Shown here in pieces: positions 1 through 11,400 of a DNA stretch of 64,000 nt. How positions within the stretch are numbered: the stretch's first letter is position 1; each line of letters opens with the position of its first letter. The stretch is from Euphorbia lathyris. Taxonomy: Eukaryota > Streptophyta > Magnoliopsida > Malpighiales > Euphorbiaceae. The translations under genes were made by a program, and so were the position numbers. The notes beneath the pieces are model-generated. The model ran no database searches. It had not been told where the DNA came from and worked only from the letters and a program-made list of their open reading frames with translations. The DNA lies in contig NC_088910.1 of NCBI RefSeq assembly GCF_963576675.1, positions 102,266,807 through 102,330,806 of the forward strand. The letters are read 5' to 3'.

Positions 1-30
1 CCAATGCTTATGAACTAGGGCACACCAACA
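1..30 (-). repeat. Terminus of an LTR running off the left edge
   Basis: The reverse complement of these 30 bases starts TGTTGGTGTGCCC and matches the first 30 bases of the solo LTR at 10452-12113 with one difference. This is therefore the outer end of a second copy of that LTR family, in minus orientation. Most of it lies outside the window. The flanking five bases, actat (31-35), would be one half of its target-site duplication, and the other half cannot be seen. Confidence 0.75.
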
Positions 31-390
31 ACTATAACCTCGTAAATTATTATCTATATATATATTGAAAAGTTATAAATATTTAACCAGTGTCTTGCAT
101 TCAACTTAAGTCCTTCGTGGACTCTCTCTCTCTCTCCCGTCTGTATTAGGGGTTGTAACCTTCATGGATTAGCATGGCCTTGTGGTGATGCAGACTACTC
201 AAATGGTGGTTCCAATGACTGAAAAACTTATTGAGCAGTAGAAACATCACTCCTTTCATATCGTGAAAGAGACATTGTAGACTCTCGTGAAGCATGTGAC
301 TTTCACTAGGCAACCAATCCGAACAAAATTTCAATCTTATGACATATCTTAATAAGGAAACCCTTGAATTTAAGGGATGTGTATGGAGCC

Positions 391-603
391 CTAACATGTA
401 TATGTCCCCTTATGCATAGTGAAACTAGTTTTGATTATATCATTTAAGTTCATTAGATTTTGGTGGTATTTGATTGGTGCATCAAGGAAAGAGTAGATGA
501 CATATTCGGTAATGGAGTCAATGAGCATGTCAATGCATGAGAGGAGGTACGAGTCCTCCTTTTGTCGTTGGCCTTCTGTACCAAAACTACATTGGCCATC
601 CAC
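391..603 (-). pseudogene. Ty3/gypsy reverse transcriptase fragment
   Basis: The minus-strand translation contains a run with the pattern of gypsy RT motifs around the first catalytic aspartate: a CIDMLIDS motif, then SFLDAPIKYHQNLMN, then KTSFTMHKGTYTC. In active elements this region reads roughly as D-x-L-(V/I)-D, then S-x-x-D-A-x-x-G-Y-x-Q-I, then (K/T)-T-A-F. The glycine of the G-Y-x-Q turn is lost and nothing recognisable follows. The fragment is a relic without function. Confidence 0.6.
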
Positions 604-1195
604 TTGGGGTAGTAAACTTGCTCAATGAGACTGCATTCTTTTAGCCTCTTAACTTCTTTTTGAATTATCTTTTATCTCTCTGCCCCATGGTTCCACCTTT
701 TTTTTCTTGATTGGAGTACCTTCGAGGTCGACATTTAAAGAGTGCATTATGACACTAGGAGAGAAATCTATAATGTCTGTTGGACTCTAGGAGAAAGTTG
801 CGAGGTTTCCATTTAATGCACTTACTATTTCTTCTTTTGCTTCTTGCAGTATATATGTTGAGTTTTGAACATATTTGCCTTTGGCTACCATACTGTTATA
901 AGAGCTCCTACTGGCTCGACCCTCTTTTTTTCTTCCTCTATTGGATATGTTGACATGGGTTTCATCTCAAGGAAGTCGTGTATGTTTCTTAGTCAATCAT
1001 TTGATTTCCTTGAGCGATAGCCATCTCCTCTTTCGTAGGGATTTTCTATGCCAAGTGGTGAATGGAAAAGGCTCTAGCAGATTCTGAAAGTAGTGGCATG
1101 CCTACTATAACATTATAAGAAAGAATAGTGTCAACCACCATGAATTCTTCTTTTGTTTTCCATTTTATGTTATTATATCCGATTGCGACCTTCAT

Positions 1196-1420
1196 TCATA
1201 TGTTGCTGAGTTGAGGAATTATGTGTACATTGATGCCAACTAGTGCAGACAATGTTGGTACCAAATGTTCGATGTCGATGTGAAGGGCTTCGAAGGCTCT
1301 CATATTAATGATGTTCACTAAACTTCTTGTATCAACAAATACTCGATGGACTTTAAAGTCCTCGATTAGCACTTCAGTTACGAAATAATCATCATGCATT
1401 TGTTTATAAAGGTTTTTCAA
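1196..1420 (-). pseudogene. Ty3/gypsy retropepsin-like fragment
   Basis: This 74-residue minus-strand open stretch has the layout of a gypsy aspartic protease: a VFVDTRSLVNII core followed by an AFEALH helix and a PTLSALVGI strand. In active retropepsins the core is D-T/S-G. Here the glycine is arginine, so the piece should be inactive. It sits between the gag remnant and the RT remnant, as expected for gypsy pol. The family call rests on motif spacing alone. Confidence 0.6.
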
Positions 1421-2105
1421 TGTCCCAAAGGTGAACTCTTACTTGAATACGAATAACCTCTCCTTATCTTTGTAAATCCTCTTTCACTTTATAGAAAGAT
1501 CAACTTGTTGTCCACCAGAAATGATATTAATGACCCCCATAGGCACACATTTGGTCGGGTGTCTGTCACATTGCTCTGGTGCTTTCTCGAGATTCTTTAG
1601 GAATTTGTCCGGTTTTCTTTGCTCCGCCATCTTATTAACCTCTATAGCTAGTTGTTTGTAATCATCTGTATCATGAAATTCGCCCTTGTGAAACTCATAA
1701 TATATTCCATTATGGTGACGTTCGAAATTTTTCAGCTCTGATGGTCACTAGGTGTGTTTTCTATTCTTCTCGACCCAATAGAGGATCTCTTTTTGGGGAG
1801 CGTTCAAAGGTGCAAAACTTCAGCTCGCTTGTTCTCACAACCTTTCATCTGTCTCTTCCTCTATCATTTCTAGATTATTTTGGAGCATTTATCGCCCCCA
1901 ATTTGTCCTTTAACAAGGGAATTAGGTGTTGTCCATCCTATTTGCCAAAATCTCTAACCTGTCGCATCAGATCTGGAAAGGTTTTGGGTCGTCTGGTAGT
2001 TAATTCTCTAGATAGATCCTTGCATCAATAATTGAAAGCCATAACATCCACGACTCCGTCTATGTTTAGTTGATGGATCTAAATTGCAATCTTCTAAAAT
2101 CTTTC

Positions 2106-3429
2106 TTTTGGTCCCTTATGACCCACAGATTAGTTCCTAAGGGGGGGGGTAAGGAACTATTTAAAAAAATTATCTTTTAAGGCTGACTTAGTTCTTATAT
2201 CACTTAAGATATTTCTTTTAATGCTTAACACAGATATTGAGTGAGGTCAGAGGCAGTGTTAGTTAATCAAAGACTAAGGCTGCTTCTACCATTGAGTCGG
2301 GAGATAGCACTAAGAAGTCTACTCCTGAGCTCGGTATCAATAAACACAACTCATCGTTATATTAGTTAGGCGTTTTACTAGGAACAATATAAAGCATGCA
2401 TATAAGGAGTTGAGGGTTAGAAGATGTTACTCAGCAGGTTTATCCTGGTTCGGCCTCCTGCCTACGTCCAGTCCCCGGAATCCTTCTGAGCTTTAATCCA
2501 CTACTGAGCTCTTTTAGGTAGAGCACAAATCTCTTACAATAGATTTACAGAGTACCTTTCTCTACAAACCTATACTCAGTACTAAGAGTAGTTACAGAGT
2601 ACCTTCCTCTATATCTACCTACACTCAGCACTAGCTACCTTTGAATGCTAGCAACTCTCCTCTCAATTTAAGAATTGATAATTTTGTTCTATTACAAAGA
2701 ACACTTGTATGATCTAGTTCAAACGTTTACACAAAGATTGGAATTGGTGTAAGATTGCTTAACTTTTTGCACAGAAACTTCAAGTGAGAATTTGCTCAGC
2801 GGTTCGACTATTTGAAGATATGAAGCAAATGAAGGGCCTATTTATAGTGACACCTAAGCCTTCAGTGATTTTGAATTTCGAAATAACCGTTGGAGGGAAA
2901 TGGCTCTTCTGTCCCTTTCTCTCCTCAGTGCTCAGAGTCTTCGACCTATAAGAACGTTGCGTTTTCTAGGTTGATCAGTGCTCAGATGCTTTTGGTCAGT
3001 AAGCGTCAGGTTGTCTCTCCATTTATGGCAAAGTCTCCTCGACAGCCTTCTGTTGCGTCTGAACTTTTCCCTAAATGGATTAGCTTTGTCTACAAGTTGG
3101 TTGAGTCAACTTCTTCTTGTCTCTTATCCGTTTTACTCAATAGCTTCGTGGTGAAGCTGTTAGCAAGCCTTCTGGATTCTTCTATCAGCTGGGCTGGGTT
3201 GATCCATAAGCTTGGATTTGTAGCTTGGGCTTTAGACTTGTCTTCATAGGCTTTGGGCCTTGGTCTTAATGTCTTTCAATACTTGTGAATTAAATACTCA
3301 ACACTTGAAAAAACACATTAGTAACAAATAAATCAAAGCATTTAAATTTAATATGTTGGAATATTTTATCAATGGGATTTAATAATTTTATCAAATCAAA
3401 ATCATTGTGAAAATATGTTTCTTTCAACA
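2106..3429 (-). repeat. Element 1 3' LTR
   Basis: This 1,324-bp repeat is very similar to 21326-22672 and ends in TTTCAACA on the plus strand. Its outer terminus reads TTTTGG where the other copy reads TGTTGG, which is one base of decay in the terminal dinucleotide. It differs from the 5' LTR by several small indels, such as a missing block near 2640-2665 and another near 2817. A TAGTTCCT/AGGAACTA hairpin with a G-run loop starts at about 2131. An antisense open frame at 2890-3249 recurs in the other LTR and is not taken as a gene. Confidence 0.9.
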
Positions 3430-5300
3430 ACTGCATTGTCTCACTAAGCTGGGTTGGCTCAACGGAGGTGGTGGCGAAGTCGGTGGGTTGAGACTTGGCC
3501 ATATCATTCATTAAGGCCATGGCAGCTTGGACAAGTTTATGCCCATTCTCAGTGTCATTGATTACTGATGGGGAATCAGTGGCATGAGTAGTGTCAGCAG
3601 CTTGTTCCTTGTCCATTCCAGAAGATTGATTTGGAGTTGAAGGATTTTGGACAGGAGGTTGAGAGTCCATGCGGGCTTGCTCAGTATTGGAAGCATCAAG
3701 AGCAGTAGTAGAGGACTCGGGAATTGCATGCTCAAGATTAAAAGTTGAGGGAGCAGCAGTTAAGTCAGTCACTTGCTCAATTTGAGAAATGTTGGGAGCA
3801 ATGTACTCATCAATCATATGCTCAGTAGAGGAGGTGTTGGGAGCAGCAGTGTTGGATGCTTGGGGGCCCAGTTTAGGTTCAGATATGGCTTGTTCATGAG
3901 TTTCAGAAACAGAGGCTTGCTTTTGTTGAGCTGAGGGCCCAAAGTGGAGTTTGAGGTGTGAATATGGGAAAAGTGATTTTAATGTTATCAGGGTTAAGAG
4001 CAGGTACGTCAATGGGTTCTTCCTCATCAATAACAAGAACCTTGGGTTTCTTACTTATCTTCTTATACCTCTTTTCTTTGTTGGAGCAATAATAGTGTTT
4101 ATGTTTAGGAGAGGCAGTAGAAATAAGAGCTGGTGAGTGAGAAGGATCAGTGTTTGGTTGCTGAGTGTGTTCCTCCTCAGAAGTTCGTATTTCTTCACCT
4201 TTAACCCGCTCTCCAGCAGTTGTAGATTCCTCAGAAGTTCTTATTCCTTCACCTTCAATCCACTCTCCAGCAGTCATAGGTTCCTCAAAAGTTTGTATTC
4301 CGTCACCTTGACCTTTAATCCGCTCCTCAGTGTGGATTGGTTCAACCAACTGCTCAGTGGTGGATGGAATGGTGAAGACAGCAGGGGCTGGTTGTCCCGG
4401 AGCAAAGGTTGTAACTGGAGTTTCCTCAACAGCCTTACCTTGTGCTTTGAGGAAGTGTGAATCCTCAGGTATAGCAATAGCCAGCGGTGGAGGTGTTGGT
4501 CCTTTAACCCTGAAGGTTGTTTTCTTTTTAAGAGGTTGATCATCCTCAGATGGTACATCAGTGGCAGCTCTCTTCTTTGGCTCCTCAGCAGCCGTTGATC
4601 CAGAGTCAGTTTTGGTGACTCTGATCTTTTTAGTGGCATCCTTAGGGGACTTGACCTGGGGAGACTTTGGGTCGTCAGCTTTGTGTTTCTTCCCCTTACT
4701 AGGCTTGGCAACCTCAATGACCTCAGCAGTCTCAGCTTTCTTGCCTTTAGGTACCTGCGGTCTACTATGGGTCAAGGTCTGAAGACTCTCAGCAGTGATC
4801 TATGTTCCAACTTCACTGACTTCCTTCTCAAAGTTTATCTTGTGGTCTTCAAGGATGGCTGTGAATAGTGAGCCCATCCTGAGTTGTCCAGAGCTGCGTT
4901 AAAGCGCTCCAATCAAGAAGACTGCTATATTGAGAGGTTTCTTCTCAAGCATGTGCCATACAAAACATTGCTCAAAATTTGAGGCAGATGTTGTGGCGTT
5001 AACCTTTGGGAAGAGAAAGTTGGTCAGTATGTAATGAGCTTGACGTTGAGCCTGGGAAAGGGAAGTTGCTGCGACTTCACCGACAAAGCCCTTAGGCTTA
5101 CAGTATTCTTTATCGTAATCAACATATTTCTCATCTCCCACTCTGCGGAGCTTAGTACCCTCTTCTTTAAGTTTCAGTAGTCTAGCCAAGTAAGTTGGGG
5201 TAATTTTAAGCTCAGTGCCCTTCATCGAGCTGACCATGTAGTCATAGTCATCAGCTGTAATTTTCATGTTGTGATAGAATTCTATGACAAGTGCTAGGTA
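3430..5300 (-). pseudogene. Extra (env-position) ORF of element 1, 3' part
   Basis: This is the downstream half of the ORF that follows pol, cut from its 5' half (16203-16629) by element 2. Minus-strand frames at 5267-4899 and 4775-3430 carry a conserved core (LLKLKEEGTKLRR, FCKPKG-like, NFEQCFVWHM). A long low-complexity tail rich in Lys, Glu, Pro, Ser and Thr follows. The core resembles the putative plant transposon protein domain found in plant LTR elements, and the matching ORF of element 4 shows the same order. A frameshift separates core and tail. The ORF runs straight into the 3' LTR, whereas element 4 has about 1.3 kb more, so the end and the polypurine tract are deleted. Function unknown. 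Confidence 0.7.
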
Positions 5301-5305
5301 GGTAG

Positions 5306-7225
5306 TGTAAGTGTTGTATGCCCTAGGCCATTCCTTTTGTATATTTACAGTGTGAATTTTGTATCCAAATGGCAGTTAATAAAATATGTATTCATGTGTA
5401 ATTATTTGTATTGTTTAATTACTTAATGAATCTATATTAGTCCAAAGATTATTTACAAAGAGATAATATTATTAAGAGTTAATAATAATGAGATATATTT
5501 CTTTGGTAAAATAATAATCTTAAATGTTCATAGTCGGTGGATAATGAATTGGACACTCATCTATCCTTAGACTAACACCTCTGTTTATTTTCTTGATTAG
5601 TATGAGATATTAATCAGAAACAGAAAATCTCATTCTGTTTGATATGTTGATATCAGAATAAATATGTGGACATTCAAAGAGGTGAATGGTTCAAACTGTG
5701 ATGTTAGATAATAATTGCACAAAGGTTTACTCCTAGTCAACATAATTATTATCTAGGTCATAATAGTGCATATAGTCCTTTGACTTGAGGAAACTTAGTT
5801 GTTCTTGCGCAAGTAATTATAGTTTGTTCCTGTTTTGTACTGGGATCTTAATTCTGGTAATCCGGCAGTGAATCGCTATAGTTAGTTGAGTAGTGTAACA
5901 AGAGTTTGCTAATAGAGGATTCATTACTCTAAGTAAATAGAGATAAATCCTAAGATAGTTATTGATTAGTTTTTTGATGGAATGAGTTCCTGGCCAGGAC
6001 AATAAGACTCATCTTATGAGATAAGTATCAAGGAATGGTTCCTTGATGTGAGTCTTATTTTATCAAAGACTTAATCAATATTTCTTAGTATCTTGACGGT
6101 TAGAGCTTGACACTTTGTGACTCTAGTCAAGATTGGGATTTTTAATGAAAGGACTTTAGTGCATGGAAATTATGATCGATGGTTCATAATTAGTTTAATT
6201 ATGGGTTTACTTCAAATAACTTCATTCTTTAATTGGGACGTCATGGCGCAGTGTGTTAGCTGGAGACCATGACCTTTAGAGGACTATAAGTATATATAAG
6301 CTAAGCTTATATAGGATACACTTATAGTACAAGGAATTGGATTCCTAACATAATTAATAAGTGTTATTATTATGCCTCTAATGTCAGTTAAAGATGAACC
6401 TAGAAAGTCACACACATACAAGTTGTTTGTATCAAGCTTTAGTTAAATTGATTAATTAAAAGTGTTTTAATTAATTGATTGACACAATTGAATATGTCAA
6501 TGGGATTGACAAAACATTCTAACACTGTTTGATATTCAATTGAGGAAATTATAAATTATTATTCTTGCTCAATTTAAATTGATGGCTTTTTCAAAATACA
6601 ATAGTCAAGTGTTGACTGTTGGAATTGAGAGGTGTTTTGAGTACACTTCTCTAAAAATTTTGTTAAAGGATATAATAGTAATTAATTAAGTAATTAATTA
6701 ATTATTATTATTAAATTATATATATATATTATATTATTATATTATTAATAATATTATTATATATATATGTAAGATGAAGTAGGACACTACGTGTCCTACT
6801 CATCCACATTTATATATATATATAGTTTTTGTAAAGTTATCTTTACAGATAGCATTTTACAAAAACTGATATATACAATCAAATCAAAAAAGGGTTTTGA
6901 TTGTTTTCGGTGTCGATCGATTTTGAGCAAGATTAATCAATTTCTTCAAGGCTTGATCTAATCGACTTAGTGGACTGACTAGAGGCTTCACCGTTAGAGA
7001 AGCTTTAATACCCGATTGGAATCTATAAGAGGTATTTTTCAATCTCGTAGTATAAATATCAATTTGATTATTGAAGAACTTAATGATCTTGGTTAAGGAT
7101 TTGATGTCAGACATCGGATGTTTGACTATTTATCAGAGTGATTGGATCACACTGATTGTTTGTTTAGGGAAAATTTTTGAAATTCGTATCCTAAATACCA
7201 ACATGCTTCCGCTTCAAATCCTTCA
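5306..7225 (+). repeat. Element 2 5' LTR
   Basis: This 1,920-bp LTR is very similar to 14224-16197 with scattered substitutions. It is AT-rich, with a TA/TTA microsatellite near 6714-6768 that is much shorter than in the 3' copy. A GTAGGACACTACGTGTCCTAC palindrome-like segment lies at about 6779-6799. It encodes no protein. Confidence 0.9.
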
Positions 7226-7227
7226 AG

Positions 7228-7239
7228 TGGTATAAAAGC
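7228..7239 (+). other. Element 2 primer binding site (degenerate)
   Basis: Two bases after the 5' LTR the sequence reads TGGTATAAAAGC. The standard plant copia site complementary to the 3' end of initiator tRNA-Met is TGGTATCAGAGC, so two positions have changed. Confidence 0.7.
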
Positions 7240-8499
7240 CATCTAAGTTCTTTTATAGTTAATTGATGTTGTGTTCTCTTGATTGATATAATTATGGATT
7301 GTTGGGGCTTTTTCTTTTATTATTTTACTCCTATAGTTATAATTTTAAATTTCAATTTTTATGAATTTGGGTTTATAAGTATTAAAGTCTTGGAATACTA
7401 AGGAAAATTGTAAGTGGAGCAAAATTGAAGAAACGGCGATCTTGGCAGATTGCAGAATTTATGGCGCGGGGACGCTTTAGGCAATTTTTAGTTGTCTAGT
7501 TTGTATGTTGTCTGCTGTTATAAAATTGAAATGTGATTAAAATTATATATTGGCCTTAAATGTAAGTGTTACATTTAGAAACAATTGAGGGTCAATTGTA
7601 CGAAAAGGGTCAATTATGTAATAAAATCAATTTTGATTTTACTACATAAAGATATGTAATTTTATTAATTACATGTTCAATTTTATCCAATCCATAATTA
7701 TACCAATAAGATTAGTTGAATGCTAAGTTTAGACCACAAGGCATGTTATTGGATAATGTGCAAACATTAACTAATAAATTGAATTAAGTGTTAATTCAAG
7801 ATAAATTGCTTTTATGCTAAATTGCATGTTAGAAATTGAAATTGGTTAATGTGCAAAGTGAGACCTTAAGTTAAATTTAATTTAACTGCAAGACTAGAAA
7901 TCTTCCAAATAAATATTAAATCCGATAAAGATACAAGAGTTGTATCGAGGCTCTCCACTGGTGCATTAATACACAAATGGTTTGTGTGATTAGTGTGAAA
8001 ATTAATTCCCATTGAATTAATTTGTGGTTTATATTAGGCAATTAACATTGTAAGAATGCCAATGTGAAGCTGAACAATGTTAATTCGGGCTTAATATAAT
8101 CTGCTGATCTAGTGGGTTGGATTTATCTAGTGTTGAAATCCAAGAATGACAAAGGGAAACTGAGGATTAAAACACTAGGAGCTAGAAAAGTATTAAATTG
8201 AATTTCACAGCATAGTGTAAGGTGATTGACAAGTGTTGTCAACTTATGAATTTATTAGTTATCCCAAGAATACCAATGTGAAGTTGAGGGAGAACCTAAT
8301 AGAATTTATAAGAATTCGATTTACCCACTAGTAATTCATTCCAAAGAATTATCGTTTCCTATTTGGAAGTATAGGATTCGCCAAATTAGTGGGAAACCAT
8401 TATGATAAAAGTCCATGTCATATTGGTTCGTTTAATTCACCGTAAATATATCACTGACTATCAATCTATATTTTCTGCAGTTACTCTTTGATTCCAAAC
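7240..8499 (+). other. Element 2 untranslated leader
   Basis: About 1.26 kb of AT-rich sequence lies between the primer site and the gag start, with no convincing ORF. A long leader is usual in BARE/Angela elements, where it carries packaging and dimerisation signals. I could not identify those here. Confidence 0.6.
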
Positions 8500-11400
8500 A
8501 TGTTATCAACACCTCTCCAATCGATATTAGACCGTAATAGGCTCACATGGCCGAATTATGTGGACTGTCTGAGAAACCTTAAGGTTGTGTTAACTCAGCA
8601 ACGCTTGTTATATGTAATTCTAAAGCCTAAGCCTGAATCTCCTAAAGAGAATGCAGAAAAGGCTTTACATGAGACATATAACAAATGGGTAGATGATGAT
8701 ACCCAAGCCAAATGCTATATTATTGCTTCTATGGATAATGAATTACAGAAGCATTATGAGAATATAGCAACATCTTATGAAATCTTATCGGGCTTAAAAG
8801 ACCTATATGGTGAGACCAGCAGGATTATGAGATATAAGATATCAAGTAAGCTCTTTAGGATGAAGATGAAAGAAAGCCAAAATGTTTCAGATCATGTTGG
8901 AGAAATGATCCATTTAATCCAATCTTTGAAAAATTTGGATTTTGCAATGGCTCATGAACTCCAAATTGATCTTGTGCTTTCTTCGCTCCCACGTTCATAT
9001 GGAGGTTTTGTTTCAAACTTCCAGTTAAACAAAGTGGAGTGTACTTTGGCTCAGTTGCTGCAGAATCTGGTTGTTCACCAACAGAATGTGGTGGACCAAG
9101 ATAAAAAGAAAGATGACGTTGTAATAGTGGCTGCATCTTCTTTTAAAAGGAAGGGTAAGACCCAACCTAAAAAGAAGAAAAAGAAAGTTCAAAAGACCAC
9201 TAATACAAGTCCATCATTTGTGAGGCCAAAAGCCTCAACACAACTTAAGGGTGCTGTTAAGCAGGGATGTTTCCAATGTGGAATGGAAGGTCACTTTAAG
9301 AGAAATTGCCCAATCTTTCTGAAAAGTTTAGAGAAGGGTAAGGGTGCAGCTTTTGCATCAGGTATTTCTCTTAATAATTATTTAAATGTTGATTTGAATA
9401 ATGATCTTTCTTATAACTCATCTAATGCCTGGATTTTAGACACTAGAGCAACTTCTCATATTTGTTCCTATGTTCAGGATCTGGCAAATAGAAGGTTGTT
9501 GGAAGATGGTGAAGTGGAACTCACACTAGGAAATGGTGCAAGGGTTGCAGCCAGGGCAGTGGGAGATATTTCACTTATGTTAGACCATCATGTTTTGTTA
9601 TTGAAAGATGTATTGTATATACCAGGAGCATATAAAAATGTAATATCTGTATCTAGTTTGACAAAAAGGAATTATGAATTCTGATTTTGTAATAAAGCTT
9701 GTACAGTATATTTTGATAATGTGATTATCGGTTCTGGTGTTTTACATCGTGGTTTATTTTATGTTGATAAAAATATACCAAATAACAAAAATGAAAATAA
9801 GCAAGTTTTGCTTGGCAACCTAAAAGAGATGAATAATAATTCCACAGATAAACAATCAGAATTTAATTCAAAATATTTATGGCATCTCCGTCTAGGACAT
9901 ATTTCTAGTAATAGACTCACTAAGTTGGATAAGATGGGAATTTTGAATCTAAATTCTCAATCTGATTATTCAACATGTGAATCATGTTTACAGGGAAAAA
10001 TGACTAGAAAACCATTTGTGGGACAAATGAAGAGAGCCAATGAAATATTAGAATTAATACATTCTGATGTTTGCGGGCCATTTAGTGAAATAGCTCGTGG
10101 AGGTTATCACTACTTCGTAACCTTTATTGATGATAAATCAAGATATGGTTATTTGTATTTAATGAAATACAAATATGAAGTTTTTGAAAAATTCAAAGAA
10201 TTCAAAGCCGAAGTAGAAAATCAAATTGGGAAAAATATTAAATCACTAAGGTCGGACCGAGGTGGTGAATACATGAGTACTGAATTTGATGATTTCCTCA
10301 AGGAAAATGGAATTATCTCTGAACTCACTCCTCCTTACACACCACAACTAAATGGAGTGTCTGAAAGGAGGAATCAGACTTTGTTGGACATGGTTCGATC
10401 GATGATGAGTTACACTGATTTGCCTATCTCATTCTGGGGATATGCAATTGATGTTGGTGTGCCCTAGTTCATAGGCATTGGTTCTTATAAAATTTATTTG
10501 TGTCACATTAATAAAGGCATTAATCTAGTTCATTTATATCTTGTGCTATAATATGAATAGAGAATCCATTGATTGATAATCATAAAACCATATCCCAAGT
10601 CTATTCTATCATGGGAATGATTAGGACCACAGACTTGTATATTCGATGACTGTATGGTAGCAATTGATACTGGCCATAGCACTTGATAAGTCAGTTGTGA
10701 ATATGGGTACATGTTGTAAACATGTGACTGGATCGATCCGCCCGAGAAAACTACATGGTGGTTGTGTCATTAGTTTTCTTAAGTAGGTCTCTAACTGTCT
10801 TCAGACTAGATTTCATTATAATATCAATGTGGGAGCAGGTTCACTTTGACATACGCCTAACAGGTCTGTAACAGGATGCCAAATACGGGTATGATTGGGT
10901 GAACAGGTGAACACATTTGTATTGATAGTGAAGTGATGGAATTACCACTCACATAACAGTGAGATGATATCACAGGCCACTTGATAAGTGAGATTGATAA
11001 GTGTGTGGCCACACCCTGATAAGTAGTTTACTTATCTGATTCATTAATCTACTTAAGATCAAGAAATATCATAAACATCAGAGAGGATGACAGCCGCCAT
11101 GCCTCTAGTTTATAATATCGATATCAAATGGTAAAAGACGTTAAGAGATAACTACATGGTCTCTGCATCTTTAGACTGCTGAAATAGTTGTATTGGTTAG
11201 GGGCAGTAATGGTTTGCTAGAACCCACTTACTGTCTGTAGGTCGTGAGCCCACTGCTAGCTAAGGACAGTCCCATAGGATCGTGCACATTGAACATCTGA
11301 GTTAGAACTTATAGAACGGTACACTGGAGGGATGCGATTAATTAATTGGTTGACAGTAAAATGTCAAGGTAATTAATTGGTGGTTAATTAATTGATTAAT

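Larger units (their letters stand above)
36..2100 (-). pseudogene. Decayed Ty3/gypsy element, downstream part (gag end, protease, RT)
   Basis: Read on the minus strand, this stretch shows pieces of a Ty3/gypsy polyprotein in the expected order. A gag C-terminal/linker part lies at about 2100-1430 and includes a YEFHKGEFHDTDDY-like motif. A retropepsin-like piece follows at 1420-1196 and an RT piece at 603-391. Stops and frameshifts separate them and no long frame survives. The rest of gag lies at 22678-23330, on the far side of element 1. From about 36 to 390 the similarity is too weak to name a domain. No LTRs of this element were found. Confidence 0.65.

Noticed and set aside
146..397. Minus-strand ORF downstream of the gypsy RT fragment
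   Set aside because: It may be out-of-frame gypsy sequence, but no RT or RNase H motif can be recognised in it.
2890..3249. Plus-strand ORF of 119 codons, repeated at 22137-22535 as 132 codons
   Set aside because: It lies inside the two LTRs of element 1, antisense to the element, has no recognisable domain, and its ends differ between copies. Its recurrence is explained by LTR duplication.
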